From contig JAJRBP010000003.1 of assembly GCA_028679405.1 (NCBI GenBank), positions 1 to 7,939 of the forward strand: 7,939 nt of DNA. The letters run 5' to 3'. The notes under the pieces were generated by a model. The model did not search any database. It saw only the letters and a program-made list of their open reading frames with translations, and had not been told where the DNA came from. Shown one piece after another: positions 5,032 through 7,939 of the stretch. A program made the position numbers and the translations under genes. Within the stretch, counting starts at the first letter, position 1. Every line of letters begins with the position of its first letter. The stretch comes from Methanoregulaceae archaeon (GTDB lineage Archaea > Halobacteriota > Methanomicrobia > Methanomicrobiales > Methanospirillaceae).

Positions 5032-6534
5032 ATGTCAGAGAAGTTGTATGCCAAGATGATCGATGAAGCGATGGCCGCCCAGCATGCAGACGTCGGGATG
5101 GTACAAAAGAAGCGGGGCCAGGCCTTCAGGATCGAGGACGCGAAAGCATACCTCGATGCAGTGAAGAAGATGAAGCCGTTCGGGGACCAGTCGAAGGCGG
5201 TCTTCCGTCTCCATACCGATTCGGTCAAATCCCACTTCGAGGTGCTCGAAGGGCTGACGAAAACCGTGCGGCCCGAGGACGACCCGTTCGTCGAACATTA
5301 CCAGACGCCGGTCGTGATGGAGATCCTCTCGGACGAGGATGTTTCGTTCCGGAAAAGCCTCGCTGAGTTCGTGAAAGCGATCGGGAAGTCGGAGGCGCTG
5401 ATAGGGAAGGAATCCGCACGGCGTTACTCGGGGTTTTACGGGCCGACCTGCGTGGTTGACTTTGCCCTCATCCCGGGCAGCACGAGCAACGTGGTGAACC
5501 AGATCTTAAAGACCGTCGATATCCCCGTGGACCACAAACAGGCGATCCTTGCATCCAAGTCGTGGGGGATGAACACCAGTTACGGCATCGGCGAGGTCTT
5601 CGCCCACGAGACCGAGAACGGGGCGACACTTGCAGACGCCACGAAAGCCGAGATCGCGATGCTGAAGGCGGTCTATGACAAGCCGGTAGAGACCCAGGCA
5701 GCGCTGATGGACTCTGCCGGAATGAGCTCCTTCGACTGCCGGAAATACATGGCGGGGTACCGGAAGAAGATGGAAGGCGCGGTAAAGGCGGCGATCGACG
5801 AAGGCGTCCACTACGGGAACATCGTCACCATCCCTGCCTACTGCGTAGGGGATATCGCCCACCATATCTCGCAGTCGACCTTCAACATGTGCAAGGACGA
5901 CGTGATCATGGCGACGATCGAGGCCGCGACCGGGGTGATGGACAAAAACCTCCGGAGCGCCCTCCCGGAGTACAGGAGCGAGTACGACCTCCTTTCTCTC
6001 GCGACAGGGGCATCGGCCTGTGCGGCTGAATACCTGCTCGAGCTCGACGGGTTCAACGCTATCATGGTGGTAGATCTCCTGACGAAGCGCTGGCACAACT
6101 ATGTCCAGCTCTACCCGAGACGCGGGGCAGCGGCAGAGCTCCACAACTGCGACTTCATGGACATGATCTACCGGGGCTGGAAGTACATTGACAAGGCCCG
6201 GAGGGCACAGGACGGAAATCCTGGAATGCTGACACCGAAGGTCGGGCGGTTCACGGTCGACCTCTCGCCGATCCACGATTCTGAAGTCCTCATGAACCCG
6301 CAGCGATATGCGTATCCGGCCTGCGCCATCACCGTAAGGGCGTCGGCGATGCTCCGGCTCGCAGACTATCCCTGCCTCCTCACGAGCGAACCAGTAACGG
6401 CAACCCTCATGACCAACATCATCGCCCTCCACAAGGATGTCGCCGCGGCACCGGCACGGATATGCAAGGACTGCGCATCGGCTGCACTCATGGACTTCCG
6501 CCATTGCTACTGCCAGTGGAAAGAGGCAGTTTAA
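5032..6534 (+). CDS. DUF2193 family protein, function unknown
   Basis: A 500-residue soluble protein that I assign from memory to DUF2193, an archaeal/methanogen family of about this length with no established function. It has no signal peptide or transmembrane helix. Twelve cysteines lie at 140, 236, 271, 287, 330, 373, 431, 448, 478, 481, 492 and 494. The last four form a C-terminal CKDC (478-481) and HCYC (491-494) cluster that could bind zinc or an Fe-S cluster. Other notable segments are GFYGPTCVVDFALIPGS (134-150), PAYCVGDIAHHISQSTFNMC (268-287) with paired histidines, and HNCDFMDMIYRGW (371-383). I chose ATG 5032 over an upstream ATG at 4993 because GAGG lies 5 nt before it and the upstream residues overlap the leader structure. 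It is the first gene of an operon with DUF2180 (26-nt gap) and an aquaporin. Cofactor and reaction are open. Confidence 0.85.
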   Translation: MSEKLYAKMIDEAMAAQHADVGMVQKKRGQAFRIEDAKAYLDAVKKMKPFGDQSKAVFRLHTDSVKSHFEVLEGLTKTVRPEDDPFVEHYQTPVVMEILSDEDVSFRKSLAEFVKAIGKSEALIGKESARRYSGFYGPTCVVDFALIPGSTSNVVNQILKTVDIPVDHKQAILASKSWGMNTSYGIGEVFAHETENGATLADATKAEIAMLKAVYDKPVETQAALMDSAGMSSFDCRKYMAGYRKKMEGAVKAAIDEGVHYGNIVTIPAYCVGDIAHHISQSTFNMCKDDVIMATIEAATGVMDKNLRSALPEYRSEYDLLSLATGASACAAEYLLELDGFNAIMVVDLLTKRWHNYVQLYPRRGAAAELHNCDFMDMIYRGWKYIDKARRAQDGNPGMLTPKVGRFTVDLSPIHDSEVLMNPQRYAYPACAITVRASAMLRLADYPCLLTSEPVTATLMTNIIALHKDVAAAPARICKDCASAALMDFRHCYCQWKEAV

Positions 6535-6560
6535 TCGTCCATCAACGCGAGCGGTAGATC

Positions 6561-6770
6561 ATGAAATGCTACATCTGCGAAGAGATGGGTGGTGACTCGG
6601 AAGCCGTCTCGATCTGCATCGTATGTGGGATGGGCCTCTGCAGGAGACATGCCATCAGGAACGACCTGGAGATATGGGAGGGGGGTTACCCGTTCCCGGC
6701 AAAGAAGAAGGGTATGAAGCTTGCCCGTATTCTCTGCAAGTACTGTGATGCGGCCCTCAGGAGCAGTTGA
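6561..6770 (+). CDS. DUF2180 family zinc-finger protein
   Basis: A 69-residue protein of the small archaeal DUF2180 family. Eight metal ligands occur as four pairs: C3-x2-C6 (CYIC), C19-x2-C22 (CIVC), C27-x2-H30 (CRRH) and C59-x2-C62 (CKYC). This is the pattern of a double-zinc, B-box- or ribbon-like module. The strand SEAVSICIVCGMGLCRRHA (13-31) is the family core. A basic stretch (KKKGMK, 48-53) might contact nucleic acid or a protein partner. No catalytic residues are evident, so an adaptor, regulator or metal-handling role is inferred. It sits between the DUF2193 gene and the aquaporin gene in one transcript. It has no clear ribosome site of its own, and its stop codon ends 2 nt before the aquaporin ATG, which suggests translational coupling. 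Confidence 0.9.
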   Translation: MKCYICEEMGGDSEAVSICIVCGMGLCRRHAIRNDLEIWEGGYPFPAKKKGMKLARILCKYCDAALRSS

Positions 6771-6772
6771 CA

Positions 6773-7516
6773 ATGTCTCTTGCGAAGCGGTGCATCGCCG
6801 AGCTGGTGGGGACCTTCATGCTCGTGTACTTCGGTGCAGGAGCCGCGGCGGTCACGCTCATGATGGCACGCGGTACCAATCCTCCGGGATTCAACATCGG
6901 GATCGGCGCCCTCGGCGGGCTTGCGGACTGGTTCGCCATCGGGTTCTCCTTCGCGATCGCGATCGCGGTGGGGATCTACGCGCTTGGCAGGGTATCGGGG
7001 GCCCATTTCAACCCGGCAGTCACGATAGCGCTCTGGGCGACAAAGCGGTTCCCGTCTGCCGAAACGGGGGCCTATATCGTCGCCCAGCTCGTGGGAGCGG
7101 CAATCGCGAGCCTTCTCTTTGCCCTGAGCGCCGGGATGACCTCAGTGACGATCGGCGGGCTCGGTGCAACGGCCCCGTTCCCCGGTGTCGGGTACGGCCA
7201 GGCGATCCTCGTTGAAGCGATCGGCACGTTCGTCCTGATGCTCGTGATCATGGGTGTTGCAGTCGACAAGAAGGCACCGGCCGGGTTTGCCGGGATCATG
7301 ATCGGCCTGACGGTCGGGGGCATAATCACCGCGACCGGGAACATTGCCGGGGCGTCCCTCAACACCGCGAGGACCTTCGGCCCGTACCTCGGGGACTTCC
7401 TCCTCGGGGGAGCGAACCTCTGGATATACTTCCCGATCTATATCATCGGCCCGATCGTGGGTGCAGTAGTGGCAGCGTTCTTCTACGACTTCATCACAAG
7501 TGAAACGACAGGGTAA
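6773..7516 (+). CDS. aqpM: AqpM-like aquaporin/aquaglyceroporin with a variant second NPA motif
   Basis: A 247-residue MIP-family channel, six membrane helices with two half-helices, close in length and sequence to Methanothermobacter AqpM (246 residues). The start SLAKRCIAELVGTF, the GLGATAPFPG loop (129-138) and NARTFGPYL-like end match AqpM. The first half-helix has N80-P81-A82. The second reads N197-T198-A199-R200, so threonine replaces proline (codon ACC). Aligned to the AqpM selectivity filter as I recall it (F62, I187, S196, R202), this protein has F60, I185, A194 and R200, a Ser-to-Ala change. It should pass water and perhaps small neutral solutes or gases. ATG 6773 is chosen because AGGAG (6759-6763) lies 9 nt upstream, inside the DUF2180 gene; the TTG at 6767 is too near that site. 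Confidence 0.95.
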   Translation: MSLAKRCIAELVGTFMLVYFGAGAAAVTLMMARGTNPPGFNIGIGALGGLADWFAIGFSFAIAIAVGIYALGRVSGAHFNPAVTIALWATKRFPSAETGAYIVAQLVGAAIASLLFALSAGMTSVTIGGLGATAPFPGVGYGQAILVEAIGTFVLMLVIMGVAVDKKAPAGFAGIMIGLTVGGIITATGNIAGASLNTARTFGPYLGDFLLGGANLWIYFPIYIIGPIVGAVVAAFFYDFITSETTG

Positions 7517-7524
7517 TCTTTTTT
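7517..7524 (+). terminator. T-tract terminator of the operon
   Basis: TCTTTTTT directly follows the aquaporin stop TAA (7514-7516). A T6 run in this place is a good archaeal terminator. A GC stem (7543-7564) and a GTTTTTAAAAAAC palindrome (7581-7593) lie further on as possible back-up signals. Confidence 0.6.
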
Positions 7525-7542
7525 GCAGAAATAACGGTATTA

Positions 7543-7593
7543 GGGCCCCATTGGGTGAGGGCCCCTCACATGATCCCTCCGTTTTTAAAAAAC
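7543..7593. terminator. GC stem-loop and T/A palindrome, possible two-way terminator
   Basis: GGGCCC (7543-7548) pairs with GGGCCC (7559-7564) around a 10-nt loop. The palindrome GTTTTTAAAAAAC follows at 7581-7593 and gives a T-run on both strands. It could end transcripts from the aquaporin operon (plus) and from the kinase at 7790 (minus). Confidence 0.4.
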
Positions 7594-7630
7594 TGCATTA
7601 TTTCCGCCTGGCCCGTGAACCCGGGGGAGG

Positions 7631-7661
7631 AGGTCCTGCCGGATGGGTCCTTCCCAGACCT
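7631..7661. other. bulged stem-loop in the intergenic region
   Basis: AGGTC (7631-7635) pairs with GACCT (7657-7661), and TGGG (7644-7647) with CCCA (7653-7656) around a 5-nt loop, leaving an 8-nt bulge on the left arm. CCTGCC (7635-7640) could instead pair with GGCAGG (7674-7679). It may be part of the kinase 3' untranslated region (minus) or a small RNA. No promoter was identified. Confidence 0.3.
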
Positions 7662-7684
7662 GACAGCCGATCGGGCAGGGTTTC

Positions 7685-7803
7685 GGGCCAGGGGATGAGC
7701 ACCCGCCAGTCCGGCGAATGACAGAAATCTCCCTAAGGGCCAGGGATATCATGTAGCACCGGCCGGGTTTGCGTATAACAGAAGTATCCCTAAGGGCCCG
7801 GGG
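7685..7803. repeat. imperfect tandem repeat, 52-57-nt unit, two copies plus a fragment
   Basis: Copy 1 spans about 7693-7744 and copy 2 about 7745-7801. The best conserved part is ACAGAA, then TCCCTAAGGGCC and GGGAT, starting at 7721 and again at 7778 (57 nt apart). The first part of each copy also aligns (GAGCACCCGCC with TAGCACCGGCC). An isolated GGGCCAGGGGAT at about 7685-7696 looks like the end of a third copy. The second copy contains the stop codon (7790-7792, minus) of the kinase. Confidence 0.6.
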
Positions 7804-7939
7804 ATTCCCCGGAAAAACGGAACGCCTCTTCCGGGACGAGGATCTCGAACCGCCCACCCTCCCCGGGTCCTCCGGTCTCCCTGATTGTCATATCAGTAAG
7901 TGAGAGGATCTCCCGTGCAAGGAAGAGACCGAGTCCCTG
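7790..7939 (-). CDS. histidine kinase, C-terminal 49 residues (5' part beyond the window)
   Basis: The minus strand is open from the window end to TAG at 7792-7790. The residues begin QGLGLFLAREILSLTDM and continue through a GGPGEGGRFEILVP motif, which is the G2 box and final strand of a HATPase domain. They align well with residues 523-560 of the kinase at 1145 (GIGLFLSREILSITGI and GTPGKGARFEMHIP), so the two are paralogues. About 12 residues follow the domain (EEAFRFSGESPGP), as usual for a kinase without a fused receiver. Sensor domains, histidine and start lie outside. The stop codon falls in a tandem repeat that continues downstream. Confidence 0.9.
   Translation of the reverse strand, partial: QGLGLFLAREILSLTDMTIRETGGPGEGGRFEILVPEEAFRFSGESPGP

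Noticed and set aside
5506..6504. 332-codon open frame antisense to the DUF2193 gene
   Set aside because: Its composition (rich in Arg, His, Val, Asp) is the typical shadow of a GC-rich coding strand, and it has no recognisable domain. The plus-strand gene is clearly the real one.
7685..7803. CRISPR-like array
   Set aside because: There are only two copies, similarity extends into the would-be spacer, unit lengths differ, and there are no cas genes.
7585..7857. 90-codon minus-strand open frame with repeated ALR-SVIR segments
   Set aside because: It overlaps the kinase end in another frame. The peptide repeats merely reflect the 57-nt spacing of the DNA repeat, which is divisible by three.

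Overview
The window reads as genomic DNA of a methanogenic archaeon, most likely of the order Methanomicrobiales. The reasons are a close AqpM-type aquaporin, genes of the archaeal/methanogen families DUF2193 and DUF2180, a methanogen-style membrane PAS histidine kinase with single-domain receivers, archaeal TATA boxes, T-tract terminators, and the GC-rich codon use of this group. Family names come from sequence recall; no database search was possible. No rRNA, tRNA, CRISPR array or transposase was seen.

Layout. Bases 1-85 may be the 3' end of a plus-strand gene, followed by a T-tract. A trans-aconitate-methyltransferase-like SAM methyltransferase (103-897, minus) diverges across a 247-nt gap with strong inverted repeats from a membrane Cache-PAS histidine kinase (1145-2860, plus). 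The kinase converges on a stand-alone receiver (2897-3271, minus), which is divergent from a small unrecognised protein (3368-3769, plus). Then come a ChaB-like protein of 76 residues (3955-4185, minus) and a second stand-alone receiver (4313-4690, minus).

A 341-nt divergent regulatory region (4691-5031) with TATA boxes and several dyads leads into a compact plus-strand operon. It encodes a 500-residue Cys-rich DUF2193 protein (5032-6534), a 69-residue double-zinc-site DUF2180 protein (6561-6770) and an AqpM-like channel (6773-7516). The last two genes are separated by 2 nt. A T-tract terminator follows. The next 273 nt hold hairpins and an imperfect 52-57-nt tandem repeat that runs over the stop codon of a second histidine kinase, whose last 49 codons are seen at 7790-7939 (minus).

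How it fits together. The two kinases and two output-less receivers suggest local phosphorelay signalling, although the pairing is not proven. The most interesting unit is the DUF2193-DUF2180-aquaporin operon. It links an uncharacterised, probably metal- or thiol-dependent cytoplasmic protein to a membrane channel that has an altered second NPA motif (NTA) and a changed selectivity-filter position. It sits behind what looks like a tightly controlled promoter (dyads on both sides of the TATA box) and a foldable leader.
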